A stretch of 36,634 nucleotides of DNA from Planctomycetota bacterium (GTDB taxonomy: Bacteria; Planctomycetota; UBA1135; GCA-002686595). Both the position numbers and the translations under genes were made by a program. Shown here piece by piece: positions 6,499 to 14,946 of the stretch (positions within the stretch are counted from its first letter, which is position 1; each line of letters starts with the position of its first letter). A model generated the notes under the pieces. The model searched no databases and had not been told where the DNA came from. It was given only the letters and a program-made list of their open reading frames with translations. Where the stretch lies: the NCBI GenBank assembly GCA_016220035.1, contig JACRIO010000154.1, positions 1-36,634 on the forward strand, read 5' to 3'.

Positions 6499-9203
6499 GC
6501 ACGAGCCCGTGCCCGGAGCTGTTCGAGCTCGAGGAACTCGCGCGCGGAACGCTCGACCGCGAGTCGGCGACGCGGCACTCGTCGCACGCGTACGAATGCG
6601 AGTCGTGCTCGCTGAAGCTCGCGCAGGTGCGCGAGAACCTGGAGCTCGAGTCGCGCCTCGGCCGCGTGCTCCCCGGCGCCGCGCGCGGCCCGTTGCCGGC
6701 GATCGACGGGTTCCGCCTGCTCGCTGAGCTCGGTCGCGGCGGCATGGGCGTCGTCTACGAGGCGGAGCAACTCGCGCCGCCGCGCCGCGTCGCGCTCAAG
6801 GTCGTGCGCGGCAGCCAGTACGTCGACGCGACGACGCTGAAGCTCTTCCAGCGCGAGATCCGCGTGCTCGCGCGCCTCGAGCACCGCGGCATCGCGGCGC
6901 TCTACGACGCGGGCTGCACGGAGGGCGGCGAGCACTGGTTCGCGATGGAGCTCGTGCGCGGCGAGCCGCTCTCGCGCGCCGCGGCGAAGCTCGATCGCCC
7001 CGCGACACTCGCGCTCTTCCTCGAATTGTGCTCCGCGATCGACTGCGCGCACCAGCGCGGGGTCGTGCACCGCGACTTGAAGCCGTCGAACGTCCTGGTG
7101 GACGCCGCGGGTAGCGTGAAGGTGCTCGATTTCGGTCTCGCGAAGATCACGGACGCGGACGTGTCGCAGTCCTCGCTCGTCACCGAAGTCGGCGCGATCC
7201 GCGGCACGCTCGCGTACATGAGCCCCGAGCAGGCGCGCGGCGATCCGGCGGCGATCGACCTGAAGAGCGACGTCTATTCGCTCGGCGCGATCCTCTACGA
7301 GCTGCTCACCGGCCGCCTCGCGACCGACGTATCCGGCGTGCACCTCGCCGAAGCGGCGCGGCGCATCTGCGAGGAGGCGCCCGAGCGTCCGTCGTCCATC
7401 GATGCGACGCTGCGCGGCGACCTCGAGACGATCGCGCTCCGGGCGCTCGAGAAGGAGCCCGCGCGACGGTACGCGAGCGCCGCGGCGCTGGCCGAGGACG
7501 TGCGCCGGCACCTCGCGCACGAGCCGATCCTCGCGCGCGCTCCGAGCGGGCTCTACCAATTGTCGAAGCTCGTCGCGCGCCATCGTGCCGCCTCGGCGCT
7601 GCTCGGCGCGATCTTCCTGCTCGCGGTCGGGACCGCCGTGTGGACCGCGATCCTCTACTCGCGCGAGTCCGATCTGCGCGCCGACGCGGAGCGGAAGACG
7701 ATCGCGGCGAACACGTCGCGCGCGGCCGAGACGCAGGCCAAGGAGGCCGCTCTCGCGTCGGAGAAACACGCCGATGAGCAGGCGCAGGTCGCGCGGAACG
7801 AGGCCGAGCGCGCGCGCAAGGAGACGAAGACGCATCAGCGCGTGCGCGACTTCCTGCTCGACCTCTACGAAGCCGCCGATCCCGAGCGCAAGGACCAAGG
7901 CAGCGTGACCGCGCGCGAGATGCTCGATCGCTCCGCGAAGTCGATCGACGCGCTCGCAGACGAGCCCGAGGTGTGCGCGGACCTCGCGCTCGCGCTCAGC
8001 GAGGCCTACTCGCACATGGGGCTGCTGGCGCAGGCGGTGCCGCTCGTTCGTCGAAGTCTGGCGCTGCGACAGTCCGTGCCCGGCATCGATCCACTCCTGA
8101 TCGCGGAGGCGCACAACCGCCTTGGGACCTATTTCCTGAGCATGCAGGACTTGAAGAGCGCCGCCGCGTCGAGCGACGCCGCGATGGCGATCTACCGCAA
8201 AGTCGAACCGGAGGGCGGTCTCCAGCACGCGGGCGGCCTCGCGCTGCTCGCGCAGTTGAAGCGCTATCAGGGCGAGATCGTGGAGTCCGAGCGCCTGGCT
8301 CGCGAGACGATCGCGATGCGCGAGCGGTTCGGCGACGCGAAGAGCGAGTCCTACATCGGAGCGAAGGCGACGCTCTCGATGATCCTGCACCAGGAGCGGC
8401 GCGACGTGGAAGCTGAGGAGCTCGCGGAGCACGTCGTGGCGCTGCGGCGGGAGAAGAACGGCCGCAGCCTGCGTCTCGCGGTCGCGTTGTCCAACCTCGG
8501 CCTCACGAAGCTCGCCCGCGGCGACGCGAAAGGGGGCGAGCCGCTCGTCCGCGAGGCCTTCGTGCTGAAGCGCGAGATGCTCGGCGACGACAACCCGGCG
8601 ATGGCCGGAGCGCACTCGAATCTCGCCTGGGCGTGCCAGGTCGCGGGAAAGGACGACGAGTCGCTCGAGCACTACCAGACGGCGATCGCATACTGCGAGC
8701 GCTTCCCCGAGAGCAATCGAGGTCTGCTCGCGATCGCCTACAAGAACCTCGGCAAACTCCACCTGAAGTGCCGACGGTTGGACGAAGCCTACGCCGTGTT
8801 GAAGAAGGCGCTCGAGCTGCGTGAAGCGCTCGCGCCGAACGACGGCCCGGGCCTCGCGGACGTCTGGGACAACCTCGGCCAGGTCGAGTTCATGCGCTCG
8901 AAGTGGTCCGCGGCGGAGGACTGGACCGAGCAAGCGTTGCGCGTGTACGAGCGCGAGTTCGGTGCGGACAACCTGCGCACGGCGATGGTGCGGGAGAACC
9001 TCGGCGTCATCCAGTACCACGACGATCGTTTGCAGGAGGGCGAAGCGACCCTGCTGGAGGCCTTCCACGTGCTCGAATCGTTCCGCGCATCGAACCCGTC
9101 CCCGTACCGCAATGCCGCGACATGGCTCGCGCGTCTCTACGAGAAGCTGGAGAACGCCCCCGAGGCGGAGCGCTTCCACAAGCTCGCCGACTCCGTGCCC
9201 TGA
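6495..9203 (+). CDS. Membrane Ser/Thr protein kinase with anti-sigma-like zinc motif and TPRs
   Basis: 902 aa. The start is GTG 6495, inside the sigma factor stop; the track's earlier start (6150) lies within the sigma gene. Residues 31-38 are H-A-Y-E-C-E-S-C, an HX3CX2C motif as in zinc-binding anti-sigma factors, with Cys6 a possible fourth ligand. The kinase domain spans about 73-340: GRGGMGVVYEAEQ, ALKVV, HRDLKPSNVL near 192, DFGLAK near 212 and AYMSPEQA near 239, all catalytic residues present. One membrane span follows (ASALLGAIFLLAVGTAVWTAIL, about 366-388), then a Lys/Glu/Ala-rich coiled coil and many TPR units to the C-terminus (e.g. HSNLAWACQVAGKDDESLEHY). I infer a sensor kinase whose TPR part lies across the membrane and whose N-terminus holds the sigma factor. 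Confidence 0.93.
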   Translation: MSTSPCPELFELEELARGTLDRESATRHSSHAYECESCSLKLAQVRENLELESRLGRVLPGAARGPLPAIDGFRLLAELGRGGMGVVYEAEQLAPPRRVALKVVRGSQYVDATTLKLFQREIRVLARLEHRGIAALYDAGCTEGGEHWFAMELVRGEPLSRAAAKLDRPATLALFLELCSAIDCAHQRGVVHRDLKPSNVLVDAAGSVKVLDFGLAKITDADVSQSSLVTEVGAIRGTLAYMSPEQARGDPAAIDLKSDVYSLGAILYELLTGRLATDVSGVHLAEAARRICEEAPERPSSIDATLRGDLETIALRALEKEPARRYASAAALAEDVRRHLAHEPILARAPSGLYQLSKLVARHRAASALLGAIFLLAVGTAVWTAILYSRESDLRADAERKTIAANTSRAAETQAKEAALASEKHADEQAQVARNEAERARKETKTHQRVRDFLLDLYEAADPERKDQGSVTAREMLDRSAKSIDALADEPEVCADLALALSEAYSHMGLLAQAVPLVRRSLALRQSVPGIDPLLIAEAHNRLGTYFLSMQDLKSAAASSDAAMAIYRKVEPEGGLQHAGGLALLAQLKRYQGEIVESERLARETIAMRERFGDAKSESYIGAKATLSMILHQERRDVEAEELAEHVVALRREKNGRSLRLAVALSNLGLTKLARGDAKGGEPLVREAFVLKREMLGDDNPAMAGAHSNLAWACQVAGKDDESLEHYQTAIAYCERFPESNRGLLAIAYKNLGKLHLKCRRLDEAYAVLKKALELREALAPNDGPGLADVWDNLGQVEFMRSKWSAAEDWTEQALRVYEREFGADNLRTAMVRENLGVIQYHDDRLQEGEATLLEAFHVLESFRASNPSPYRNAATWLARLYEKLENAPEAERFHKLADSVP

Positions 9204-9293
9204 GCGGGTGAGGGCGCGTCGCGCCGAATCCAGCAACACTCCCAGCGCCCGGTGCTGGCCCGACGCGCTCCGCGCCGCTATGAATCTGCCGCG

Positions 9294-10172
9294 ATGAGGA
9301 AGCAAGGCGGCGGTCTCGCGTGGGCGCTCGTCGGGCCGACGCTGCTCCTGCTCGTCGCGTTCAACGTCTTCCCGCTCCTCTGGAACGTCCTCCTGTCGTT
9401 CACGAACGCGGAGCTCGTCGGCGAGGGCGCGCGCTCGGTGGGCGGCGCGAACTACGCGCGCATCTTCGACGACCCCTTGTTCGCGGCCGCGCTGCGGCGC
9501 ACGGCGCTCTTCGTGTTCGTCGCGGTGGCGCTGGAGCTCGTGATCGGCTTCGTGCTCGCGCTCGCGTTGAAGCGCGACTTCAAGGGCAAGCCGGTCGTGC
9601 TCACGACGCTGCTCGTGCCGATGATGTTGTCGCCGGCGGTGATGGGGCTCTACTGGAGCCTGATCCTCAACGGCAACTACGGGTTGCTCAATCAAGTGCT
9701 CGGCGCACTCGGCTTCGGCCAGCCGCAGTGGCTCACCGATCGCGACCTGAAGTTCTGGTCGATCCTCCTGATCGACGTGTGGACATGGACGCCGTTCATG
9801 ATGCTCATCGCGCTCGCGGGGCTCGCGTCGATCCCGCAGAGCCTCTACGAAGCGGCGGCGATCGACCGCGCGAGCACTTGGACGACGTTTCGACGCATCA
9901 CGTTGCCCATGTGCGCGCCGCTGCTCGGGCTCGCGGTGCTCTTCCGCGCGACGGATGCGCTCAAGCAGTTCGACCTGGTCATGGCGATCACCGGGCCGAA
10001 CGACGGCGGCACGCAGACCTTGTCCGCGCTGCTCTACCAGGTCGTGTTCCGTGACGGGAAGGTCGGGCTCGGCAGCGCCTACGCGATCCTCGTGCTCGTC
10101 GTCGTAATGGCGCTCGCGACGGTGTTCACGCGCTATGTCGAGCGCATGCGTGGTGCGGAGGCCTCGGCGTGA
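9294..10172 (+). CDS. Carbohydrate ABC transporter permease (MalF/UgpA type)
   Basis: 292 aa from ATG 9294; the track's GTG at 9252 adds a non-hydrophobic tail. About six hydrophobic segments are visible, starting with WALVGPTLLLLVAFNVFPLLW, then AALRRTALFVFVAVALELVIGF and VLTTLLVPMMLSPAVMGLYW. The cytoplasmic EAA loop is EAAAIDRASTWTTFRRITLP, with Arg where most homologues have Gly. It should form the transmembrane channel with the next gene product. This is the first gene of an operon with four successive 4-bp overlaps, and its stop overlaps the GTG of the second permease. Confidence 0.92.
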   Translation: MRKQGGGLAWALVGPTLLLLVAFNVFPLLWNVLLSFTNAELVGEGARSVGGANYARIFDDPLFAAALRRTALFVFVAVALELVIGFVLALALKRDFKGKPVVLTTLLVPMMLSPAVMGLYWSLILNGNYGLLNQVLGALGFGQPQWLTDRDLKFWSILLIDVWTWTPFMMLIALAGLASIPQSLYEAAAIDRASTWTTFRRITLPMCAPLLGLAVLFRATDALKQFDLVMAITGPNDGGTQTLSALLYQVVFRDGKVGLGSAYAILVLVVVMALATVFTRYVERMRGAEASA

Positions 10173-11032
10173 AGGTCGTGCGTGTCCTCGTGCTCGTCGT
10201 CGGCTTCTGCTGCGCGGCGGTGCCGCTCGCGTGGATGGCGCTGTCGTCGATCAAGGACCGCGCGGACACCATCCACGCGCATCCCAAGGTGCTGCCCGTG
10301 CCCGGCACGCCCGCGGGCGACGACTCGATCGCCTTCGCGCCGACGCTGTCGTCGTGGGCCGAGCTCGCCGAAGTGCACGCGGGGGCGCAGGCGAGCTTCT
10401 GGAGTCACCTCGGGAACAGCGTGATCATCGGGATCCTCTCGACGTTGTGCTCCGTCGCGCTAGGGACGGCGTGCGCGTACGGCTTCAGCCGCTTTCGCGT
10501 ACCCGGTGCCTCGGACTGGCTCTTCTTCGTGCTCTCGACGCGCTTCATGCCGCCGCTCGCGGTCGTCGTCCCCGTGCTGCTCATGTACCGCGAGCTCGAT
10601 CTCCAAGGCACGCACCTCGGGCTCGTCCTGCTCTACACCGTCTTCAACCTGTCGCTCTCGGTGTGGTTGATGAAGGGCTTCCTCGACGAGATCCCGCGTG
10701 CGTTCGAGGAAGCGGCGCTCGTCGACGGCTACACACGCATGCAGGCGTTCGTGCGCGTCGTGCTGCCCGAAGCGCGCACGGGCATGGCGGTGACGGCCGT
10801 GTTCTGCCTCATCTCGGCGTGGAACGAGTACGGCTTCGCGATGACGCTCAACAGCTCGGACGCGGTGACGGTGCCCGCCTACTTCGCCGGGCTCGCTGGC
10901 AACATCGAGGGCATGCCCTGGCCGCAGGTCGCCGCGGGCGCCCTCGTGTTCGTCGCGCCGATCGTGGTGTTCACGGTGCTCGTGCGGAGGCACCTCCTGC
11001 GCGGGATGACGTTCGGGACGATCAAGCAATGA
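10169..11032 (+). CDS. Carbohydrate ABC transporter permease (MalG/UgpE type)
   Basis: 287 aa, starting at GTG 10169 in a GTGA overlap with the upstream stop. The N-terminal span is VVRVLVLVVGFCCAAVPLAWMAL. A periplasmic stretch rich in short polar segments precedes the core permease spans (LGNSVIIGILSTLCSVALGTACAYGF, FMPPLAVVVPVLLMY). The EAA loop is EEAALVDGYTRMQAFVRVVLP, with the usual Gly, followed by FCLISAWNEYGFAMTL. It ends in RHLLRGMTFGTIKQ, the normal C-terminus of this family. It pairs with the preceding permease as a heterodimer in the cytoplasmic membrane. Confidence 0.92.
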   Translation: MKVVRVLVLVVGFCCAAVPLAWMALSSIKDRADTIHAHPKVLPVPGTPAGDDSIAFAPTLSSWAELAEVHAGAQASFWSHLGNSVIIGILSTLCSVALGTACAYGFSRFRVPGASDWLFFVLSTRFMPPLAVVVPVLLMYRELDLQGTHLGLVLLYTVFNLSLSVWLMKGFLDEIPRAFEEAALVDGYTRMQAFVRVVLPEARTGMAVTAVFCLISAWNEYGFAMTLNSSDAVTVPAYFAGLAGNIEGMPWPQVAAGALVFVAPIVVFTVLVRRHLLRGMTFGTIKQ

Positions 11033-11196
11033 AGGCCGCGATCCTGGAACGCGCGGCGCTCGTGGGGATGGGGCTCGGGGTCGCGCTCATGCTGCAGCCT
11101 TGGTGGAGCGGCGGCTTGCGCGCGGGCTTCTTCGCGACGCTCGCGTGCACGCTGCTCCAGATCGTGAGCTCGCACCTCCCGAAGGAGCGCGCGTGA
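11029..11196 (+). CDS. 55-aa membrane protein within the ABC operon
   Basis: 55 aa, too short for the track, where it appears only as the tail of a shadow ORF. ATG 11029 overlaps the permease stop (ATGA) and its own stop overlaps the next GTG (GTGA), so it is locked into the operon. The sequence has two hydrophobic stretches, AALVGMGLGVALMLQPWW and AGFFATLACTLLQIVSS, joined by a short SGGLR loop and ending in HLPKERA: a two-span hairpin. The position resembles GlpU (DUF2160) of rhizobial glycerol ABC operons, which likewise have two ATPase genes, but this protein is shorter and I cannot show homology. A transporter accessory subunit is inferred. Confidence 0.75.
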   Translation: MKAAILERAALVGMGLGVALMLQPWWSGGLRAGFFATLACTLLQIVSSHLPKERA

Positions 11197-12248
11197 GCTT
11201 CCTCGTCCTCGAGCGGCTCGACAAGACGTGGCCCGACGGCACGCGCGCCGTGAGGTCCGTCGACCTCGCGATCGAGCCCGGCGAGTTCGTCGTGCTGCTC
11301 GGCCCTTCGGGCTGCGGAAAGACGACGACACTGCGCATGATCGCCGGGCTCGAAGAGCCGACGAGCGGGCGCGTGCTCCTGGGCGGCCAGGACGTCACGC
11401 GCCGCTCGCCCGCCGAGCGCGACATCGGCTTCGTGTTCCAGTTCTACGCGCTCTACCCGCACATGACGGTCGCGGAGAACATCGCGTTCCCGCTCGAATG
11501 CGCGCGCGTCCCGCGCGCGGAACGCGCTGTGGCCGTCGCGCGCGTCGCAGACAGGCTCGACCTCGCGCGCCTGCTCGGCAAGAAGCCGCGTGAGCTCTCG
11601 GGCGGCGACCAGCAACGCGTCGGCCTCGCGCGCGCGCTCGTGCGCAAGCCGTCCGTGTGGCTGATGGACGAACCGCTCGGTGCGCTCGACGGCGCCGAAC
11701 GTCTCTCCATGTGCGAGTTCCTCCGCGAACAACAGCAGGAGCACCGCGTCCCGACCGTCTACGTCACGCACGACCAAGAGGAAGCGATGCGCCTCGCCGA
11801 CCGCGTCGTCGTGATGAACGAAGGCGACGTCCTCCAAACCGCGCCGCCCGCGGAGGTCTACTCCGACCCCGCGACGCTTTTCGTCGCGCGCTTCGTCGGC
11901 AGCCCGGGGATGAACCTCCTCGACGATACGGAGTCAGGTGACTTTGTCCCCGATTCGCCCCGGTCGGCAACCGGCCGGGACGAATCTGGGAAAAAGTCAC
12001 CTGACTCCGTATGCGGCGTCCGACCGGAGTTCGTGCGCTTCGAGCCGTCTAGCGCCCTGCGGGGTCGCGTCGTGGTCGATGCGTTCCACGGCGCGTGTCG
12101 GTACGTGCACGTCGAGACGCCGATCGGGCGCGTGGTCGTGCGGCGTGGAGCGCACGAGCGCGTCGAGGTGGGCGCGGAGGTCGGACTCGCGTTCGATCCG
12201 CGCGGCGTGCGGTGGTTCGATCGCGCGAGCGGACGGAGGCTGGCGTGA
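11193..12248 (+). CDS. ABC transporter ATPase (MsmX/UgpC type) carrying a REPIN-like insert
   Basis: 351 aa from GTG 11193 (GTGA overlap; the track start at 11100 lies inside the small membrane protein gene). Walker A is GPSGCGKTT near residue 38, Q-loop FQFYALYPHMTVAEN, signature LSGGDQQRVGLARAL, Walker B VWLMDEPLGALD, and switch His in VTHDQEEA. The C-terminal TOBE-like regulatory domain begins after FVGSPGMNLL. Residues about 245-273 are encoded entirely by an 87-bp palindromic element (11926-12012); family sequence resumes at GVRPEFVRF. The catalytic half is intact, so the protein is probably functional. It should pair with the second ATPase to drive the permease dimer. Confidence 0.93.
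   Translation: MSFLVLERLDKTWPDGTRAVRSVDLAIEPGEFVVLLGPSGCGKTTTLRMIAGLEEPTSGRVLLGGQDVTRRSPAERDIGFVFQFYALYPHMTVAENIAFPLECARVPRAERAVAVARVADRLDLARLLGKKPRELSGGDQQRVGLARALVRKPSVWLMDEPLGALDGAERLSMCEFLREQQQEHRVPTVYVTHDQEEAMRLADRVVVMNEGDVLQTAPPAEVYSDPATLFVARFVGSPGMNLLDDTESGDFVPDSPRSATGRDESGKKSPDSVCGVRPEFVRFEPSSALRGRVVVDAFHGACRYVHVETPIGRVVVRRGAHERVEVGAEVGLAFDPRGVRWFDRASGRRLA
11926..12012. repeat. 87-bp REPIN-like palindromic element inside the ABC ATPase gene
   Basis: Two 42-bp arms are separated by CAA. The outer 20 bp (ATACGGAGTCAGGTGACTTT) are perfectly complementary, and 38 of 42 positions pair overall. Length is 87 bp, exactly 29 codons, with no stop in the host frame on the + strand. Paired inverted REP-like ends around a short loop is the layout of REPINs, which RAYT (IS200-like) transposases mobilise. 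No RAYT gene is in the window. Confidence 0.9.
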
Positions 12249-13291
12249 CGGAGCGCGCCCTCGAGCTCGCGGGCGTGTCGAAGCGCTTCGGGAGCGTCGA
12301 AGCACTCGTGGGCGTCGACCTCGCGCTCGATGCAGGGGAGTTCCTCGTCGTGCTCGGACCGACGGGCGCGGGGAAGACCACGCTGCTGCGCACGATCGCG
12401 GGCCTCGAGGTGCCCGACGCGGGGAACGTGCGGCTCTTCGGCCGCGACGCGGAACTGATCGCACCCGCGCAGCGCGACGTCGCGCTCGTGTTCCAGAACT
12501 TCTCGCTCTACCCGAGTTCCACCGTGCGCGAGAACCTGGCTTTCCCGCTGCGCGCGCCGTCACGCCGGCTCTCCGCCGCGGAGATCGACGAGCGGGTGCA
12601 GTGGGCCGCGCGCCTCCTCCACGTCGAGCGCCTGCTCGATCGACCCGCGAAGAAACTCTCCGGCGGCGAGATGCAGCGCGTCGCGATCGGCCGCGCGATC
12701 GTGCGCAAGCCCAAGCTCTTCTTGATGGACGAGCCGCTGAACAACCTCGACGCGAAGCTGCGCGAGGAGCTGCGCGTCGAGCTGCGCGAGCTCGCGCGGG
12801 AGCTGCGCACGCCCGTCGTCTGGGTCACGCACGACCAGGCGGAGGCGCTGACGATGGCCGATCGCGTCGCGCTCTTCGTCGCGGGCCGCGTCGTGCAGAC
12901 CGGCACGCCGGAGGCCGTCTATGCGCGGCCCGTGTCGCCGCTCGCGGCGCGGCTTCTCGGCACGCCGCCGATGAACGTGATCGCGGTGCGACGCGTGGAC
13001 GGTGCATGGACCACGGACGCCGGTCACGCGCTCGCGCGCGCCGCGAGCGTTGCGCCCGAGCGTGCGACCCTCGGCATCCGACCTGAACACGTGCGCCTCG
13101 AAGGCGGCGCGGCCGAGGCCGTCGTGCTCGTCGTCGAGGACTGGGGCCCCGAACGCGTGCTCCTCGCACGCCTCGGCACGCTCGAGCTGCACGTGCTCGC
13201 TCCGCGCGATTGCGCGCTGCGCGCCGGCGACCGCTTCCGCCCCGCGCTCGACGAGCGCCGCATCGTGCTCTGGGACCCCGCTCCCCGATGA
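12245..13291 (+). CDS. Second ABC transporter ATPase of the operon
   Basis: 348 aa from GTG 12245 in a GTGA overlap with the first ATPase. Walker A GPTGAGKTT near residue 39, Q-loop FQNFSLYPSSTVREN, signature LSGGEMQRVAIGRAI, Walker B LFLMDEPLNNLD, switch His in VTHDQAEA. The C-terminal regulatory domain contains GTPPMNVIAVRRV and, after a 34-residue linker-like strand, GIRPEHVRLEG. It differs substantially from the first ATPase, so the transporter probably uses an ATPase heterodimer, as in rhizobial GlpST systems. It is the last gene of the operon; a strong hairpin begins 5 bp after the stop. Confidence 0.93.
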   Translation: MTERALELAGVSKRFGSVEALVGVDLALDAGEFLVVLGPTGAGKTTLLRTIAGLEVPDAGNVRLFGRDAELIAPAQRDVALVFQNFSLYPSSTVRENLAFPLRAPSRRLSAAEIDERVQWAARLLHVERLLDRPAKKLSGGEMQRVAIGRAIVRKPKLFLMDEPLNNLDAKLREELRVELRELARELRTPVVWVTHDQAEALTMADRVALFVAGRVVQTGTPEAVYARPVSPLAARLLGTPPMNVIAVRRVDGAWTTDAGHALARAASVAPERATLGIRPEHVRLEGGAAEAVVLVVEDWGPERVLLARLGTLELHVLAPRDCALRAGDRFRPALDERRIVLWDPAPR

Positions 13292-13296
13292 AAGTC

Positions 13297-13334
13297 GCGC
13301 GCGGAGCGCGGCCGACCCGCCTCGCTCCGCGCGC
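13297..13334. terminator. GC-rich hairpin between convergent genes
   Basis: GCGCGCGGAGCG pairs perfectly with CGCTCCGCGCGC (12 bp, 14-nt loop). It lies between the ABC operon end (13291) and the end of the minus-strand propeller gene (13403). No T-run follows on either strand. The right arm includes the GCTCCGCGCGCTCTC block that recurs at each 1544-bp junction. Confidence 0.55.
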
Positions 13335-13402
13335 TCTCGGCCCGCACTCTCTTTCGAGCCGAGGCCCGGTCGTCGATCAGGATTCGACGCCCATGCTGTC
13401 GC

Positions 13403-14662
13403 TCACGGCGCCCAGATCAGTCGAATGGCGTTCGTGTAGTTGTAGGTCGCCGGCGTGCAGAAGCTCGCCGCGTTGCGATACCAGCCTTGGTAGTAACGCG
13501 TCCCTCCGGCCGCCGGAATCGCGCCGCGGACGCTCAAGTCGATGTCGTGGCCCGTCTGGGGATAGGTGGCGACGCCCCCGTTCGCGGCGCGCGTCGCGAT
13601 GCGGATGATCGTGCCGCCGACGCAGATCAATCCGTCCCCGCTCATCAAGGGGCCTGACTCCGTCATCCCCGTGCCCTGGAAGAAGAGCACCGAGGTCGTT
13701 GCCGGCACGTCCTGGGCTTGGAGCACGGTGGTGTCGGAGGAGACGTACGGAGCGTTCGTGCTCACCAGGCGGCCGCCGTTCGCGTTCACGGAGCTCGCGC
13801 ATCCGTGTCCCGGCGCGCCGGTATTCCCGCACGGACAGGGGAAGAACGAATCCGCGCCGTCGCACATGGTGAGCGCGTGGTCGCGCTGCAGCACGACGAT
13901 CGCATCCGCGCCTGCTCCGAAGCCCGTGGCAACGTAGAGTCGGTCGCCGCGCGCGTCGAAGTCGAGCCCGCCGTTCAGGCTGTGCAGCCCGATCAGGAAC
14001 GGCGTGAGATCGGTGGTCGAGCGAATCGCGCCGGTCGTCGTGTCGAGTTCGAGGAGGAAGTCCCGATCCCGCTCGAGGACGTAACACGCGCCCGAGTGCG
14101 GATCGAAGGTGAGGCCGGTCATGAGCGACGTGGAACCGAGGATCGGCACGGTCGCGAGGACGACGCCGGTGTTCGGGTTCAGGCGGTGGAGCGTGCTCAC
14201 CGCTCCGTTGTAGGCGACGATCCAGAGGTTGCCCGCGTTGTCGTAGTCCGCGCCCGTCGCGTTGTTCGCTCCGGGGTACTCGGCGATGAACGTGCCCGTC
14301 TCCGAGACGAGCCCCGCCTCGGATTCGTTGATCATGCTGAAGAGCGAAATCCGCGCGAGCGGCGTCGTCGTGTCGATGGCCATCGCTTCCGGGCCGCCAT
14401 CGAGGCCGGGGATCGCGTTCGATCCGAATTGCGAGAGCAAGGCGCCGGTCGTTCGATCGACTTCGAACACGAGGCCGGGCGAGGCGGCGTCCACGATCCA
14501 CAGGCGCGCTCCGTTCGCCTGGAACGCGAGGTCGCCGATGCTCGAGAGGTTCAACGCGCTGATGTCGAGCGTGGTCTCGAGCGAAAGCCTCAGACTTTCG
14601 GCGCCGGCGGTGGCCGCGGAAGCGAGGAAGAACAGGGGGAGGAGTGCGTTTCGTCGTTGCAT
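13403..14662 (-). CDS. Secreted beta-propeller-like protein with C-terminal CPCGN domain (copy 1)
   Basis: 419 aa. ATG 14662 (track Met19) is preferred because MQRRNALLPLFFLASAATAGAES is a signal peptide and the leader CACGAGATCCCC sits directly upstream. Residues about 24-265 have repeated propeller-type strands: LSSIGDLAFQANGARLWIVD, GLVFEVDRTTGAL, GADYDNAGNLWIVAYN, LTFDPHSGACYVLERD, GLDFDARGDRLYVATG, as in NHL/SMP-30-like folds. The CPCGN domain follows (SFFPCPCGNTGAPGHGCASS, then SGDGLIC, TRYYQGWYRNAASFCTPATYNYTNAI and terminal IWAP). It is paralogous to the next gene at constant length. No catalytic residues are evident; a binding or structural surface role is inferred. Confidence 0.87.
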   Translation of the reverse strand: MQRRNALLPLFFLASAATAGAESLRLSLETTLDISALNLSSIGDLAFQANGARLWIVDAASPGLVFEVDRTTGALLSQFGSNAIPGLDGGPEAMAIDTTTPLARISLFSMINESEAGLVSETGTFIAEYPGANNATGADYDNAGNLWIVAYNGAVSTLHRLNPNTGVVLATVPILGSTSLMTGLTFDPHSGACYVLERDRDFLLELDTTTGAIRSTTDLTPFLIGLHSLNGGLDFDARGDRLYVATGFGAGADAIVVLQRDHALTMCDGADSFFPCPCGNTGAPGHGCASSVNANGGRLVSTNAPYVSSDTTVLQAQDVPATTSVLFFQGTGMTESGPLMSGDGLICVGGTIIRIATRAANGGVATYPQTGHDIDLSVRGAIPAAGGTRYYQGWYRNAASFCTPATYNYTNAIRLIWAP

Positions 14663-14674
14663 GGGGATCTCGTG
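14660..14674 (-). promoter_or_regulatory. Conserved start-site leader CACGAGATCCCCATG (copy 1 gene)
   Basis: Identical over 15 nt to the leaders at 4712-4726 and 16204-16218. It supports choosing the inner ATG as the start of the 13403-14662 gene. Confidence 0.55.
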
Positions 14675-14839
14675 CGTGGGCAAGGAGTGCGGAAGGAGCT
14701 CGCGCTCCCGATCCATCTCGTTCGTTCCAGCGGGGCGCTCCTGCCGGAACGCCTTCCGGAGCGTGTGTCCGCGGGGTTCGCCGTCTTTCAGCGCAATCGC
14801 GTTCCTTTCGCCGATCCCGCGTTCGTCCGAACGCAGGTC

Positions 14840-14878
14840 GCGCGCGGAACAGGGCGCTCGTTTCCCTGCTCCGCGCGC
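14840..14878. terminator. Hairpin downstream of propeller/CPCGN copy 2
   Basis: GCGCGCGGAACAGGG pairs with CCCTGCTCCGCGCGC (15 bp, one mismatch, 9-nt loop). For the minus-strand gene ending at 14947 it begins 68 nt after the stop. It sits at the unit junction of the tandem duplication. Confidence 0.5.
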
Positions 14879-14946
14879 TCTCGGCCCGCACTCTCTTTCG
14901 AGCCGCGGCCCGGGCGTCGATCAGGATCCGACGCCCAGTCTGTCGC

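Noticed and set aside
6165-9695. 1176-aa ORF on the minus strand
   Set aside because: It is antisense to the sigma/kinase genes, Arg/Glu/His-rich low-complexity sequence typical of the mirror frame of a high-GC gene, with no recognisable domain.
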